Of a stretch of 64,000 nucleotides of DNA, positions 7,921 to 17,151 are shown piece after piece (within the stretch, counting starts at the first letter, position 1; every line of letters starts with the position of its first letter). The stretch is from Psychrobacillus vulpis (GTDB lineage Bacteria; Bacillota; Bacilli; Bacillales_A; Planococcaceae): the NCBI RefSeq assembly GCF_006861825.1, contig NZ_VDGI01000008.1, positions 62,409-126,408 of the forward strand, read 5' to 3'. A program made the translations under genes and the position numbers. The notes under the pieces were generated by a model. That model ran no database searches, was not told the DNA's origin, and saw nothing but the letters and a program-made list of their open reading frames with translations.

Positions 7921-8285
7921 AGAAAATCGTTGAAAAAGGCGACACTCCTGCGGGAATAGCGTTAGTCGAAGACCCCACAGCGAAGCGAGGAGGGCACTGA
8001 AAAAATCGAATTAGTATTTTTGTAGGAACAATTTGCTGTATTTAATTAAGAGAATTTAGCGCGACGCATGAGACTCCTGCGGGAAAGCGAGACAGACGAG
8101 ACCCCGCACGAAGCAGAGCGAAGAAGGAGGAGGCTCGTCGCTCGCCCGCGGAAAGCGAATGCCAAAGCGCAAAATTCTCCTAGGACTATTTGATAGAAAA
8201 TTTATTAGAATAACACTTTTTCAGTGCCCTTGAAGCGAAGAGGCTGAGGCAACGCCCACGGAAAGGGGGCCGTCAACGATTTTCT
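7921..8285 (-). repeat. AGAAAATCG element interrupted by an insertion
   Basis: The outer ends AGAAAATCGTTGAAA (7921) and GTCAACGATTTTCT (8285) mark the 117-bp element in the orientation opposite to copy A. Removing the inner 242-bp insert plus one 8-bp duplication leaves 115 bp. That equals 117 minus the two Ts missing in GTCAACG, so the insertion into an existing repeat is unambiguous. Confidence 0.75.
7990..8231 (-). mobile_element. 242-bp non-autonomous element (GAGGGCACTGAAAAA ends)
   Basis: Inverted ends are GAGGGCACTGAAAAA (7990-8004) and TTTTTCAGTGCCCTT (8217-8231). The 8-bp flanks GAAGCGAG (7982-7989) and GAAGCGAA (8232-8239) are a target duplication with one change. The interior carries the GACTCCTGCGGGAAAGCGAGACAG... 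and CCCGCGGAAAGCGAATG modules. Diverged relatives are at 32685-32986, 35640-35790 and 45810-45977. Confidence 0.7.
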
Positions 8286-8430
8286 TATTTATTGGAATAT
8301 TGGACAACCTCATCCGGCAACGTCAAATTGTAGGGAGTTTTTTTAGTGCCTTCAGCCGTAGAGAGGAGGAGGCATGACGATTTGTCCGCGGAAAGCGAGT
8401 GCATTTTTCCGGACTCCATTAATCTTTATT
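8286..8430 (-). repeat. Remaining outer part of repeat mosaic C
   Basis: Inverted counterpart of the left part of mosaics A and B: TGGACAACCTCATC, a degenerate TTTTTTTAGTGCC end, GTCCGCGGAAAGCGAGTG, and CGGACTCCATTAATCTTTATTC. This makes the locus at least three insertions deep. Confidence 0.7.
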
Positions 8431-8449
8431 CTATTTTATAAGTAAAAAG

Positions 8450-8489
8450 ACTGTAGGAAACCTCATAGTATCGAGTGTGTCTACAGTCA
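8450..8489 (-). terminator. Repeat-borne terminator-like hairpin
   Basis: GACTGTAG (8450-8457) and CTACAGTC (8482-8489) close a stem-loop. Read on the minus strand it ends in a T-rich stretch. It abuts a short CTATCC/GGATAG hairpin that follows the MFS gene, the same terminator-plus-element order seen at 4915-4990. Confidence 0.55.
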
Positions 8490-8522
8490 GAGTCTATCCA
8501 TCTGGGATAGGTTTTTAGTTTG

Positions 8523-9713
8523 TTATTCTGTTATTAAACCAGCTTTTTCTTTTCTTCCATGTAAGAAGAAATAAGGGATGATTGTAATGATAGCTAATAC
8601 TCCTAAAATTACATATAGAATGCTATAACCTGTTAATGGAATAATAAATCCAAGTACATATGGGCCGAAGCCTAGTCCCGCATCTAGGAAGATAAAGAAA
8701 GTAGATGTTGCAAGCCCCATCCGATGCGGTGGTGTTAATTTTACCGCAATAGCTTGAGTTGTCGACTGCATATTACCGAACCCAAGACCAATTAGAATAC
8801 CAGCTAGTAATAACATGAAGCTATTGCTAGCTGTGCTTAGTAGCAGCATTCCTGCACCAAAGATTAAAAAGGCAGGGTACATAATATAGTTTGCACCTTT
8901 TGTATCCATTATACGGCCAGTAAACGGTCGTGATACTAATACTGCAACTGCATATACGATAAAGAAGAAGCTAGCTGTCTCTACTAGATTAATTTCAATA
9001 GCATAGAAGTTGATAAAAGAGAGGGCACTTGCGTAACAAAAAGCAACAACTAATGTTATGAAAGCAATGGGTAATGCTCTCGGTTCTACAAAGTTGGAAA
9101 GCTTGAATCCTTTTGTTTCGGTTGTTTTTGTTGGTATTATGCTTGGCGGAACATGAAGAAAGATTGCAGTGATAAAACTGACAATTCCTAAAGCAAGGCA
9201 GAATGTAAAAATCATATGGAAACTTGTATGATGACTCATATACAGACCAATAAATGGACCGATTGCAGTAGCAAGCGTTGCGCTCATGCTATAGTAACCA
9301 ATTCCTTCTCCTTTTCTTGTCAGAGGGATAATTTGTGCGACAATCGTACCGGAAGCTGTACTTGCTATACCTAACGTTAAACCGTGAAGAAATCGGTTAA
9401 CTAGTAGAAAAGGCAAGCCGAGGTTTACAAAATATAGAGCTGTCGTTAACGTAAATAGGGCTAACCCTATAAACAAAGTTTTTTTACGACCGATTAAATC
9501 GATGACACGGCCTATAAAAAGACGACCAATTAAAGTTCCGATGATAAAAATGCCGGTGACTAAACCAGCTTCACTTGTGGAAGCATTGAATTCGTCCACT
9601 GTATAAACAGCAATTGTTACCATTAATAAATAAAAAATTAACGTTAATAAAAAATTGACAGAGGATACAACGATAAAATCCTTTGTCCATAGTTTAGGTT
9701 TTGTTATATCCAA
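8523..9713 (-). CDS. MFS efflux transporter
   Basis: A 396-aa major facilitator with about 12 membrane segments. The loop 2-3 motif GRLFIGRVIDLIGRKK is present, as is a second-half counterpart (SRPFTGRIMDTKG). It is the second gene of a MarR-led operon: the marR stop and this start are 1 bp apart. That pairing suggests drug or toxic-compound export controlled by ligand binding to MarR. Substrate is unknown. Confidence 0.85.
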   Translation of the reverse strand: MDITKPKLWTKDFIVVSSVNFLLTLIFYLLMVTIAVYTVDEFNASTSEAGLVTGIFIIGTLIGRLFIGRVIDLIGRKKTLFIGLALFTLTTALYFVNLGLPFLLVNRFLHGLTLGIASTASGTIVAQIIPLTRKGEGIGYYSMSATLATAIGPFIGLYMSHHTSFHMIFTFCLALGIVSFITAIFLHVPPSIIPTKTTETKGFKLSNFVEPRALPIAFITLVVAFCYASALSFINFYAIEINLVETASFFFIVYAVAVLVSRPFTGRIMDTKGANYIMYPAFLIFGAGMLLLSTASNSFMLLLAGILIGLGFGNMQSTTQAIAVKLTPPHRMGLATSTFFIFLDAGLGFGPYVLGFIIPLTGYSILYVILGVLAIITIIPYFFLHGRKEKAGLITE

Positions 9714-9714
9714 T

Positions 9715-10164
9715 TTATTTGTCTCCTTGTTCTAGAATATTACTCCGGATTTCTCCCATCATTCGAATTGCTTTTAGCTGATCCTCTTCGGAAATTCCCT
9801 GTAAAATACTTTGTTCAAACGCATCTATCGTCACTCGTACATCTTCATAGACCTTTTTTCCAAGTAAAGTAAGCTGCATTTTCTTTTCGCGTCTATCTTT
9901 GCTCGGCATTTGCTCTACATATCCCAGTTCCTCTAAACGAGTAATAGTTCTTGTAACAGTCGGCTTTTCTACACTTTGATAATTAGACAGTTCGACAAGT
10001 GTGGCGGAATCATTACGGTATAAATAAAACAAAATTGACCATTGGGCTCTATATAAATCATGTTTCGCAAGCTGGATATTCAAATGGTTCTCGAATGGAC
10101 GGTATAAAAGCAAAAACTGATGAAAAAATTCACTATATGATTTGATTCGAAAAACCCCCCTCAT
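9715..10164 (-). CDS. MarR-family transcriptional regulator
   Basis: A 149-aa winged-helix regulator: central HTH with TLVELSNYQSVEKPTVTRTITRLEELGYVEQ and a D-R-R wing (PSKDRREKKMQLT). It lies directly upstream of the MFS gene. Two dyads overlap its transcription start, so autorepression with co-regulation of the exporter is likely. The ATG gives MRGVFRIKS; no classical AGGAGG precedes it, only a weak GAGGG. Confidence 0.87.
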   Translation of the reverse strand: MRGVFRIKSYSEFFHQFLLLYRPFENHLNIQLAKHDLYRAQWSILFYLYRNDSATLVELSNYQSVEKPTVTRTITRLEELGYVEQMPSKDRREKKMQLTLLGKKVYEDVRVTIDAFEQSILQGISEEDQLKAIRMMGEIRSNILEQGDK

Positions 10165-10170
10165 AAATAG

Positions 10171-10235
10171 TTACTCAAGGTAATGGTTATCCTAGGTAAC
10201 TATATTAATATATACTTTTTTTAGAAATTTGTCTA
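10171..10235 (-). promoter_or_regulatory. marR promoter and putative MarR operators
   Basis: On the minus strand -35 TAGACA (10235-10230) and -10 TATATT (10212-10207) are 17 nt apart. Just downstream are two dyads, GTTATCCTAGGTAAC (10186-10200) and TTACTCAAGGTAA (10171-10183), sharing TTAC..GTAA half-sites. Their position over the start of transcription is ideal for repression by the adjacent MarR protein. Confidence 0.65.
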
Positions 10236-10413
10236 GAAAAAATTATCGATTCTCTTCTAGATACATGGATTTCCTAGAGATTTTCTTCGGTAAAAGTGTA
10301 AAACATAATTGAAATTTACCCTAATCTAATTCATTATTAATAATAGACAGTCTTTTCGTGAGCTATAAATAGAACTTACGTAAAAGAAATATGTTCTACG
10401 AAGGAAGAAACCT

Positions 10414-11580
10414 GTGAGAGAAGAAAATATCACTCGTATAAATTTAGATGGTAAAGAATTGATATTAATCGGAACGGCACATGTATCGAGACAAAGTGCA
10501 GAACAAGTGAAAGAAGTTATTGAAGCAGAAAGACCAGACTCTGTTTGTATTGAGTTAGATGAACAAAGATATCAATCTGTTATGGATAGTAATAAGTGGA
10601 AAGAGATGGATATTTTTAAAGTAATTAAAGAAAAGAAAGCTACATTGCTTTTAATGAATTTGGCAATATCTTCTTTTCAAAATCGTTTAGCAAAGCAATT
10701 TGATATAAAGCCAGGACAGGAAATGATTCAGGGGATTGAGTCGGCAAATGAAATTGGAGCAGATCTCGTATTAGCTGATAGGAATATCCAAATAACATTT
10801 TCACGTATTTGGCATAATCTTGGATGGTCTGGTAAGGCACAACTTCTTACTTCTGTTTTCTTTAGTATTTTCAGTAAAGAAACAATTACAGAAGAGGAAC
10901 TCGAAAAAATGAAATCACAGGATACGCTGAACGCTGTCCTTGCGGAATTTACGGAATCCTTTCCGAAACTAAAGACTCCTTTAATCGATGAACGAGACCA
11001 ATATTTAGCGCAGAAAATTAAAGATGCACCAGGAGATAAAGTAGTAGCTGTATTAGGTGCTGCACATGTTCCAGGTATTACAAAAGAAATTCAAAAAGAA
11101 CATGATTTAGAAGCATTGGCTCAAATTCCTCCTAAATCCATAGTGCCTAAAATTCTTGGATGGGCAATACCAGCACTTCTTATTGCTATTGTATCCTATA
11201 CCTTTATATCCAATCCGACTGCAGGGTTCGATCAAGCGTTAAGTTGGATACTATGGACAGGAAGTTTCGCTGCTATTGGTGCTGCTATCGCTTTCGGTCA
11301 TCCACTAGCTATATTATCTGCTTTTATTGCTGCTCCGATCACTACCCTGCACCCTTTAATAGCTTCTGGATGGGTTTCAGGAATTGTACAAGCATTTTTC
11401 CGTCGACCAAATGTAGGTGATTTTGAAACACTCTCAGAAGATGTTTTTACTGTAAAAGGCTTTTGGCGTAATAAAGTTACCCGAATTTTACTTGTTGTCG
11501 TACTAACTAACTTAGTGGGATCTATTGGAACATTTATAGGCGGAGCAGATGTTATTAGGGTTTTCTTTAAAAACTTATAG
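10414..11580 (+). CDS. TraB/PrgY-family membrane protein
   Basis: 388 aa starting at GTG with AAGGAAG upstream. The N-terminal TraB domain (about 1-235) shows the paired GTAHVSRQS and LGAAHVPGI motifs and CIELDEQRY, the conserved residues of the TraB/TIKI/GumN fold. The C-terminal 150 residues hold about four membrane segments. Family members are proposed metalloproteases; PrgY limits pheromone activity in enterococci. No partner gene is adjacent, so the role here is unknown. Confidence 0.82.
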   Translation: MREENITRINLDGKELILIGTAHVSRQSAEQVKEVIEAERPDSVCIELDEQRYQSVMDSNKWKEMDIFKVIKEKKATLLLMNLAISSFQNRLAKQFDIKPGQEMIQGIESANEIGADLVLADRNIQITFSRIWHNLGWSGKAQLLTSVFFSIFSKETITEEELEKMKSQDTLNAVLAEFTESFPKLKTPLIDERDQYLAQKIKDAPGDKVVAVLGAAHVPGITKEIQKEHDLEALAQIPPKSIVPKILGWAIPALLIAIVSYTFISNPTAGFDQALSWILWTGSFAAIGAAIAFGHPLAILSAFIAAPITTLHPLIASGWVSGIVQAFFRRPNVGDFETLSEDVFTVKGFWRNKVTRILLVVVLTNLVGSIGTFIGGADVIRVFFKNL

Positions 11581-11605
11581 TACCTTTATGGATGCAGGAA
11601 TAAAT

Positions 11606-11653
11606 AAAAAAATCCCTTCTTTACATGTAGTAGCAGTGAAGAGGGGGATTTTA
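11606..11653 (+). terminator. Terminator-like hairpin after the TraB gene
   Basis: AAAATCCCTTCTT pairs imperfectly with GAAGAGGGGGATTTT. Confidence 0.6.
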
Positions 11654-11677
11654 ATTTGGGAAGGAATATTAATAGAA

Positions 11678-11722
11678 ACGGCTCAAAAGTATTGTTGTAG
11701 CATACTTTTGAGCCGTATTTTT
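11678..11722 (+). terminator. Second strong terminator
   Basis: A perfect 14-bp stem, ACGGCTCAAAAGTA (11678-11691) with TACTTTTGAGCCGT (11703-11716), followed by ATTTTTA. Confidence 0.85.
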
Positions 11723-11768
11723 ATATAAATAAGAAAGTATAAATTTTTTTGATCAGTATCGATCGATC

Positions 11769-11944
11769 TCCAGCGCCTAGCCCCTCGAGGTCAAATAACC
11801 TTCCCCAATGAAGTCAAAGAACGACTTCTTTTGGGAAGAACATTTGCTCGTCGCAGGCCTGCACGATGCAGGTCATACAGTCGGTGCGACACGATGTCGC
11901 GAACTTAGACTGTATTCCTCTAATCAAGGCGCTTGCGCTTTTCT
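11769..11944. repeat. Intergenic repeat, AGCGCCTAGCCCCTCGAGG family
   Basis: It starts CCAGCGCCTAGCCCCTCGAGG and ends CAAGGCGCTTGCGCTTTTC. The core GGTCAAATAACCTTCCCCAA...GAACGACTTCTTTTGG is shared with the tandem pair at 55184-55435; a diverged copy is at 20995-21111. This copy has an extra stretch around 11862-11925 rich in small palindromes (CCTGCACGATGCAGG, GCGACACGATGTCGC). Confidence 0.75.
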
Positions 11945-11957
11945 TATTAAGAATCTA

Positions 11958-12512
11958 TTAACGGATTGTTTTTAATGCGCCGCCCCATGCAATAAGTTCA
12001 TCAAGCATTGCATTTGCATTTGCTGAATGATATTCAGCAGGTTTGAACACGCTCATGTTTTCAAAGTCCGTCATAAGTGAGAATGTAACAGCTGTACGTA
12101 CGTCAGCTACTGATAATTCACCTAAAATTAAACGCATATTTTCATGTGCACGTGTGCCACCTAAACTACCATAACCAACAAAACCGGCAGCTTTGTTAGC
12201 TACTTCTGGCTTCAAGAAGTCAGTAGCATTTTTAAGTGCTCCGCCAACTGCGTGGTTATATTCAGGTGTTATGAAAATGTAAGCATCAAAAGAAGCCATT
12301 TTTTCTGACCACGCTTTGATTGCTGCATTAGCTGCATCTTGTTCTGATGCAGGAAGTTCTGCACCTAAGAAAGGTAATTTGTAGTTTGCAAGATCCACTA
12401 ACTCATACTCTGCGTCATTGCGCTTTGCTGCGAAGTCATACATCCATTTAGCAACAGCATCACCATTACGACCTTGACGAACACTACCTTGAATAATACC
12501 GATTTTTAACAT
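11958..12512 (-). CDS. NADPH-dependent FMN reductase family protein
   Basis: 184 aa when started at the ATG at 12512, which has GGAGG (CCTCC at 12521-12525) 8 nt upstream. A longer open frame reaches 12611 but adds no conserved sequence and has no RBS. The flavodoxin-like fold is marked by the FMN phosphate loop GSVRQGRNGD near residue 8 and TPEYNHAVGGALKNA near residue 85. It should reduce FMN, quinones or azo compounds with NAD(P)H. Monocistronic. Confidence 0.85.
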   Translation of the reverse strand: MLKIGIIQGSVRQGRNGDAVAKWMYDFAAKRNDAEYELVDLANYKLPFLGAELPASEQDAANAAIKAWSEKMASFDAYIFITPEYNHAVGGALKNATDFLKPEVANKAAGFVGYGSLGGTRAHENMRLILGELSVADVRTAVTFSLMTDFENMSVFKPAEYHSANANAMLDELIAWGGALKTIR

Positions 12513-12630
12513 GAATATTCCTCCAATATTTATAGTTAAATTCTCGCTTACTTTTAGATAAAGAATCTCGAATTCAAGGTAATTATAATCCAGAGCTCCA
12601 TGTAGAGTCAATTTAGATGCTTATAAAATA

Positions 12631-12662
12631 AAAAAAGCCAGCTACTCTACAGAATAGCTGGC
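12631..12662 (-). terminator. Terminator of tatA
   Basis: GCCAGCTA (12637-12644) pairs with TAGCTGGC (12655-12662). On the minus strand the stem is followed by a run of T. Confidence 0.85.
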
Positions 12663-12672
12663 GATGAATGTA

Positions 12673-12870
12673 TTAATTTTTCTTTTTTGCTTCTTTATCA
12701 TCTAATTTGAATTCTTCTGCTACCTCATCCACGATATCTTTTGTGGAGTTTTTAAATTCTCTTAACGTTTGTCCAACAGCTTTACCTAACTGAGGTAGTT
12801 TAGATGGTCCAAAGACGATTAAAGCAATAACTAGAATGATAATTAAACCTGGTACACCGATGTTTGGCAT
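12673..12870 (-). CDS. tatA: Twin-arginine translocase subunit TatA
   Basis: A 65-aa protein with one N-terminal membrane helix, the FGPSKLP hinge, then the amphipathic helix [13 protein letters not shown] and a charged tail. This is the minimal Gram-positive TatA that serves both TatA and TatB roles. RBS GAGGAGG lies 8 nt from the ATG. It lies 106 bp downstream of tatC, so the gene order is tatC-tatA, the reverse of the B. subtilis tatA-tatC order. Confidence 0.93.
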   Translation of the reverse strand: MPNIGVPGLIIILVIALIVFGPSKLPQLGKAVGQTLREFKNSTKDIVDEVAEEFKLDDKEAKKKN

Positions 12871-12976
12871 GGTGCGTACCTCCTCTTAGTTGTTTAATAT
12901 ATTGGTCAAGTGGCGAATGTGCATAATTAGTTAACTTGCTCTAGTTAGTATAACACGTTTAAGAAGATATATTCTT

Positions 12977-13732
12977 CTATTCCTCTAAACTTTCATCTAA
13001 AAGTGCTTTTTTAGCGAGCTGTTTTTTATAGGACCAGCTCGATACGAGAATGCTAATTTCAAACAGAAGTAATAGCGGAACAACAATAATGAAGTCAGAA
13101 ATAAAGTCAGGTGGTGTTATAGAAACTCCAACTATTACAAGTATGAAGTAGGAGACTTTTCTCATTTTTCGTAATCGATCCGGAGTTATTATTCCTAATT
13201 TCGTTAAAAATAGTATGATAACAGGTAATTCAAAAACGATACCTACTGGAATGATTAAATTAAACATAAACGTAAAATATTGTTGCATACCATACGTCTC
13301 TAAAGCACCAATCGAATCATTAATGTTAGACATAAAATTCAACATTAGAGGAAATAAAATAAAATAACTAAAACTAATCCCTGCTAAAAATAAAAAGAAA
13401 GAAATAGGAATAAAATAAATAGTTCCTTTTGCTTCTTTATCAAGCAACCCTGGTTTAACAAATAACCAGATTTGGTACATTGCAACAGGCAAAGTAATTA
13501 AGATAGCTAAGATTAAAGCGCATTTAACATAAATCATTAAACCATCTGTATAGCCAAATACGTTCCATTCAACATGTGCGGCTGTAGGTTGTTGTTTAAG
13601 AAAAGTTAATGTTTTTGGCGCCATCCAAAATCCGAAGGCAAGAGAGAGAACAAACGTTACAGCTACAATAATTAGCCTTTTCCGCAGTTCAGTTAGATGT
13701 TCGACAAGCGTCAATTCAGGTTCTTGTGTCAT
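12977..13732 (-). CDS. tatC: Twin-arginine translocase subunit TatC
   Basis: A 251-aa protein with six membrane helices. The cytoplasmic N-terminus PELTLVEHLTELRKRLI is the signature segment that binds the twin-arginine signal; the conserved FELPV appears in the fourth helix region. Together with TatA it exports folded proteins. No Tat substrate gene is adjacent, so the cargo is not evident. Confidence 0.93.
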   Translation of the reverse strand: MTQEPELTLVEHLTELRKRLIIVAVTFVLSLAFGFWMAPKTLTFLKQQPTAAHVEWNVFGYTDGLMIYVKCALILAILITLPVAMYQIWLFVKPGLLDKEAKGTIYFIPISFFLFLAGISFSYFILFPLMLNFMSNINDSIGALETYGMQQYFTFMFNLIIPVGIVFELPVIILFLTKLGIITPDRLRKMRKVSYFILVIVGVSITPPDFISDFIIVVPLLLLFEISILVSSWSYKKQLAKKALLDESLEE

Positions 13733-13872
13733 GTGTTTTTACCACCCCATTTTCCCAAATACAGTGAAATGCTTTGCTAAAAATAATGATCTTCGTATAG
13801 CAAACAAAGTAAGTCCTAATCTTTAGTATTAAGTACTTTTTAAGAAGGAATGTTGTTTTGTATCATCTAAAC

Positions 13873-13900
13873 ATTATACTCTTCCAATAGAATTTGTAAA
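13873..13900 (-). promoter_or_regulatory. Putative promoter of tatC
   Basis: Minus-strand -35 TTTACA (13900-13895) and -10 TATAAT (13878-13873) with 16-nt spacing. The 5' UTR would be about 130 nt. Confidence 0.5.
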
Positions 13901-13956
13901 TAAAAGCACTCACTTATTAAAAAAAATATGTACAAATTAAGAAAATGTATTATAAT

Positions 13957-14001
13957 AACAAAACTCCTGATTTGCTTTTATCGGCAATCAGGAGTTTTGT
14001 T
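13957..14001 (-). terminator. Terminator of the mtnWXBD operon
   Basis: AACAAAACTCCTGATTtGC (13957-13975) pairs with GGCAATCAGGAGTTTTGTT (13983-14001). It starts directly after the mtnD stop and is A/T-flanked on both sides. Confidence 0.88.
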
Positions 14002-14003
14002 AA

Positions 14004-14537
14004 TTATTTTTGAACAACTTCATCTTGGTAAACAGGTACCCATCCTTCAGCTGTTACAAATATTCGAACTGCTACTACTTTACGGTCTTCTGCAAGTGTA
14101 AAGTAATGCGTAATATTTTCAGGAACGGAAATCAAGTCTCCAGGTGTAAGATGAACTTCGAAAAAACGCTCGTCTTTACCTTGGATAATAAATACTCCAT
14201 GACCACTAACGATATAGCGGACTTCATCGTCCGTGTGAAGATGTTTACGCTCAAAGTTTTTCAGTAGTTCATCTAAGTTCGGATTAGAGTCCGATAAAGA
14301 AATTACATCGGATGCCTTATATCCACGACGGTTTGAAATATTATCAATTTCCTCTTTGAATGCTTGTAAAATTTCGTCTTTTTCTTCATCGCTTAGATCG
14401 AATTTTTCACGAAGATGTACTGGTAACTTTTCTATATCCCAATGCTCATAAATAACTTCTTGTTTCTCTAAAAATGCTGCAACCTCGTTTTGTACTTCAA
14501 TTATTTCGTTCGTTTCTTGAATTTTAATGATAGCCAT
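14004..14537 (-). CDS. mtnD: Acireductone dioxygenase
   Basis: A 177-aa cupin protein that performs the oxygen-dependent last ring-free step of methionine salvage, giving 2-keto-4-methylthiobutyrate and formate with Fe(II), or an off-pathway product with Ni(II). The metal ligands are visible as HLHTDDE (H-x-H-x3-E) near residue 96 and the later His in NITHYF. It is last in the operon mtnW-X-B-D under a SAM riboswitch. RBS GAGAGGAAG. Confidence 0.93.
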   Translation of the reverse strand: MAIIKIQETNEIIEVQNEVAAFLEKQEVIYEHWDIEKLPVHLREKFDLSDEEKDEILQAFKEEIDNISNRRGYKASDVISLSDSNPNLDELLKNFERKHLHTDDEVRYIVSGHGVFIIQGKDERFFEVHLTPGDLISVPENITHYFTLAEDRKVVAVRIFVTAEGWVPVYQDEVVQK

Positions 14538-14552
14538 TCCAAACTTCCTCTC

Positions 14553-15164
14553 TTATTTTATTTGATGTAATGCTAATTGATACTGAAATAAAAACTCGCA
14601 AGCTTCTAGTAGTTTTTTTGCTTCAAAACCATCTTTGCCCCAAACAGTAATGCCATGGTTTCGAATTAATACAGCACCTTTATCTGCAAGTATATGGGAC
14701 TTAAATGCTTCTGCAAGATGCGGAATATGAGCGTAGTTAGGGATGATAGGAATCGAGAGTATATCGTCTTCCTCCCACAAGCCAAAAGCTTTTATAAGTT
14801 CTTGACCTTGAAAATCTATTTTCCCTTTGTCCCCATATAATTCGGAAATAACATTATTTGCGACTGTATGAACATGGAGGCTACAGCCGGAAGATGTTTT
14901 TTCATATATAGCACAATGTAGTAATGTTTCAGCAGAAGGTTTTAAATTGGACTCTTCCACGAGGTCTCCACTAGCATTTACAAGTAAAAAGTCTTCTGGA
15001 GTTCTCTTTTTCTTATCTTTTCCGCTAGCTGTGACTAAAAATTGTAGTGGTTCATTGCTCACTTTTATAGCTAAATTTCCACTAGTCCCCATAAACCAGT
15101 CACGGGCAGCAAGTTCATCTTTTATGTCCGCTAACTCTTCCCATTTACTTTGGAGTGTCGTCAT
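14553..15164 (-). CDS. mtnB: Methylthioribulose-1-phosphate dehydratase
   Basis: A 203-aa class II aldolase-family enzyme that dehydrates 5-methylthioribulose-1-phosphate to the diketo intermediate. Zinc-binding HVHT (in [11 protein letters not shown]) and the later NHGITVWG His are present, as is the GTSGNLA loop. Its ATG overlaps the mtnX stop by 4 bp (translational coupling). Confidence 0.92.
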   Translation of the reverse strand: MTTLQSKWEELADIKDELAARDWFMGTSGNLAIKVSNEPLQFLVTASGKDKKKRTPEDFLLVNASGDLVEESNLKPSAETLLHCAIYEKTSSGCSLHVHTVANNVISELYGDKGKIDFQGQELIKAFGLWEEDDILSIPIIPNYAHIPHLAEAFKSHILADKGAVLIRNHGITVWGKDGFEAKKLLEACEFLFQYQLALHQIK

Positions 15165-15826
15165 ATTTCTACACCTAGCTTGGTTTCAATAATGCTAATA
15201 ACATCTTGAAAATTCTCGAATGGCTCATAAGGAATATTCAATTGCTCACATTTTTCGATTAGAAAATCCCTAGCTATGACGATGTCTGCTAACTTAGCGG
15301 CTTCTAAATCAGTAATGGAGTCTCCAATTACAACGCTTAACGCATCTGTACCTTGAAGTTGACGGATAATAGACGGCTTACAGCATCCACAACCTTGACT
15401 TGAACATAGCGCATCACAACCATGTGGGAACTTAATTTGTATTGTATCTCCCGAAAAATCGGATTCATTACAATAAAGTCCGGAAAATGGACCGAACTGT
15501 TCAAGAATTGGAGTTACGAAGAAATCGATCCCACCACTAACGATATATAGTGGTATATTGTTTTTTCGCGTATAAGAAACAAATTCTGCAAATCCTTCTC
15601 GAATTTGTGCTTGTTCTAGCAAATAAGAAATGATTTGGTCCTTTAATGAGACAGGTAGTAGAGCAAACATCGCCGCTACACCTTCCCGGATGGACTGCTT
15701 TTGTCCTAAAATATTCTCTTTAATCGGTAAGTATTCCGGAGGAGCGAATTTTTTCATGATAGAGATAATATTATCTTGATTTGTAATAGTGCCATCAAAA
15801 TCACAATAGATGACTAGTTTACTCAT
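15161..15826 (-). CDS. mtnX: 2-hydroxy-3-keto-5-methylthiopentenyl-1-phosphate phosphatase
   Basis: A HAD-superfamily phosphatase, 221 aa from the ATG at 15826 ([13 protein letters not shown]). The nucleophile motif DFDGT is at the N-terminus and the Mg-binding [11 protein letters not shown] near residue 170. I chose 15826 because TGGGGG, overlapping the mtnW stop, is then a correctly spaced RBS; the ATG at 15841 lies within that RBS. It acts after MtnW and before MtnD. Confidence 0.9.
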   Translation of the reverse strand: MSKLVIYCDFDGTITNQDNIISIMKKFAPPEYLPIKENILGQKQSIREGVAAMFALLPVSLKDQIISYLLEQAQIREGFAEFVSYTRKNNIPLYIVSGGIDFFVTPILEQFGPFSGLYCNESDFSGDTIQIKFPHGCDALCSSQGCGCCKPSIIRQLQGTDALSVVIGDSITDLEAAKLADIVIARDFLIEKCEQLNIPYEPFENFQDVISIIETKLGVEI

Positions 15827-15831
15827 TTTGC

Positions 15832-17046
15832 TTACCCCCATAGTTCTATTGCTGTTTTTAATTCATGGTGCTGATCTGCCGCTTCTACAAGAGGTATTCC
15901 ATTTAGGACAGCTGTTACAGCTTGTCTGAAAGCGAGTCCTCCTCCGATAGCGCCAGCAGGGTGACCATGTACTCCTCCACCAGCATTAATGATGCTATCA
16001 ATCCCATAATCCTCGATTAATAGAGGAACTAGACTAGGATGAATACCTGCAGAAGGGACTGGAAAAGCTCTTTTTACTGCACTTACTTTCGTTAATTCTT
16101 CGCCAAGGGAAAGAGCAACTTTTTTTTCAAGTGCAACACTACCGTAAGGGGAAGGAAACAATGAAAAATCTGCCCCTGCATAGCGAGTTAACTTGCCAAG
16201 TAAAAGTGGTGATGCAACCCCATAAGATGGGGAAGACGTAAACGAACCACTATATGCTGGATGGGCCATAAATGGCAACTGTATATCATTGTCTTCTACA
16301 AGCTCTTGAAGGACATCTAGACCGTAAGTATGGACATTGAATAATAGTGCATCAGCACCTAGTTCTTTTGCTTTCTTCGCCTTATCCCTCAATTCGGACG
16401 TTCGCCCAGATAAATTCACGGCATAAAGGGTTCGATGTCCAGTTTCTTCATACACTTGACGTAATACTTCTTGTGCAGTTGTAATTCTTTTTTCAAAAGG
16501 AGTAAGCGGATTTTCAAAAAGGATTTCATCATCTTTTACAAGATCCACTCCTCCAAGGGCTTGTTGTCGAAGCTGTTCAGCTAAATAATCGATATCTCTA
16601 CCAATTACCCCTTTGAATATACTCATGAGGAGTGGGCGGTCGTACACATTTAGCGAGTTTCGAATATTATCTATACCAAACCTTGGACCAGGAAACTTAG
16701 CTAATAATTCTGGAGAAAATTCTAAGTCTAAAAGTTTCACTTCACCATCGAGTGAAAGTTTTCCAAAAACAGTTGTTAAAATCGCAGGCAAATCAGAAGA
16801 GAAGTTTAAACTAGGATAAGTAATTTTAATTTCTGCTCTGATTTGCTCTGGTTTCAGTGGATGTCGAGTGTTTTCGTATTCGGTTATAGAAACTACATTT
16901 CCTTTATGCTTTTTTAATTGCTCCTGTTCAAGCAATGGTAAATCGGTCCAGGATCCAATAGTTAAACCAAGTGCGATATCTTCCGCCTTTTTTTCAAAAG
17001 AACCAAGCTTTCCATATAGTTGATAGAGAGAGGTTACACTACTCAT
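15832..17046 (-). CDS. mtnW: 2,3-diketo-5-methylthiopentyl-1-phosphate enolase (RuBisCO-like)
   Basis: A 404-aa RuBisCO-like protein of the MtnW type. The KDDE segment ([15 protein letters not shown]) carries the Lys that is carbamylated and the Mg ligands; the glycine-rich [15 protein letters not shown] phosphate-binding loop lies near the C-terminus. It enolises the diketo intermediate of methionine salvage. First gene of the operon, behind the minus-strand S-box. Confidence 0.93.
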   Translation of the reverse strand: MSSVTSLYQLYGKLGSFEKKAEDIALGLTIGSWTDLPLLEQEQLKKHKGNVVSITEYENTRHPLKPEQIRAEIKITYPSLNFSSDLPAILTTVFGKLSLDGEVKLLDLEFSPELLAKFPGPRFGIDNIRNSLNVYDRPLLMSIFKGVIGRDIDYLAEQLRQQALGGVDLVKDDEILFENPLTPFEKRITTAQEVLRQVYEETGHRTLYAVNLSGRTSELRDKAKKAKELGADALLFNVHTYGLDVLQELVEDNDIQLPFMAHPAYSGSFTSSPSYGVASPLLLGKLTRYAGADFSLFPSPYGSVALEKKVALSLGEELTKVSAVKRAFPVPSAGIHPSLVPLLIEDYGIDSIINAGGGVHGHPAGAIGGGLAFRQAVTAVLNGIPLVEAADQHHELKTAIELWG

Positions 17047-17100
17047 TATTTATCACATTCCTTTATTTTTACATTTAAATCTAAGTTGCTGTGCTTTTAT

Positions 17101-17135
17101 TAAAAATAAAAAACCTCTTCAAATAAGAAGAGGTT
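17101..17135 (-). terminator. S-box terminator upstream of mtnW
   Basis: AACCTCTTC (17112-17120) and GAAGAGGTT (17127-17135) form the stem; the minus strand then runs into T-rich sequence. The loop sequence AAATAAGAAG (17121-17130) can pair over 10 bp with CTTCTTATTT (17149-17158), the aptamer P1 arm, as antiterminator. Confidence 0.88.
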
Positions 17136-17151
17136 AAAGGTTTAACGACTT

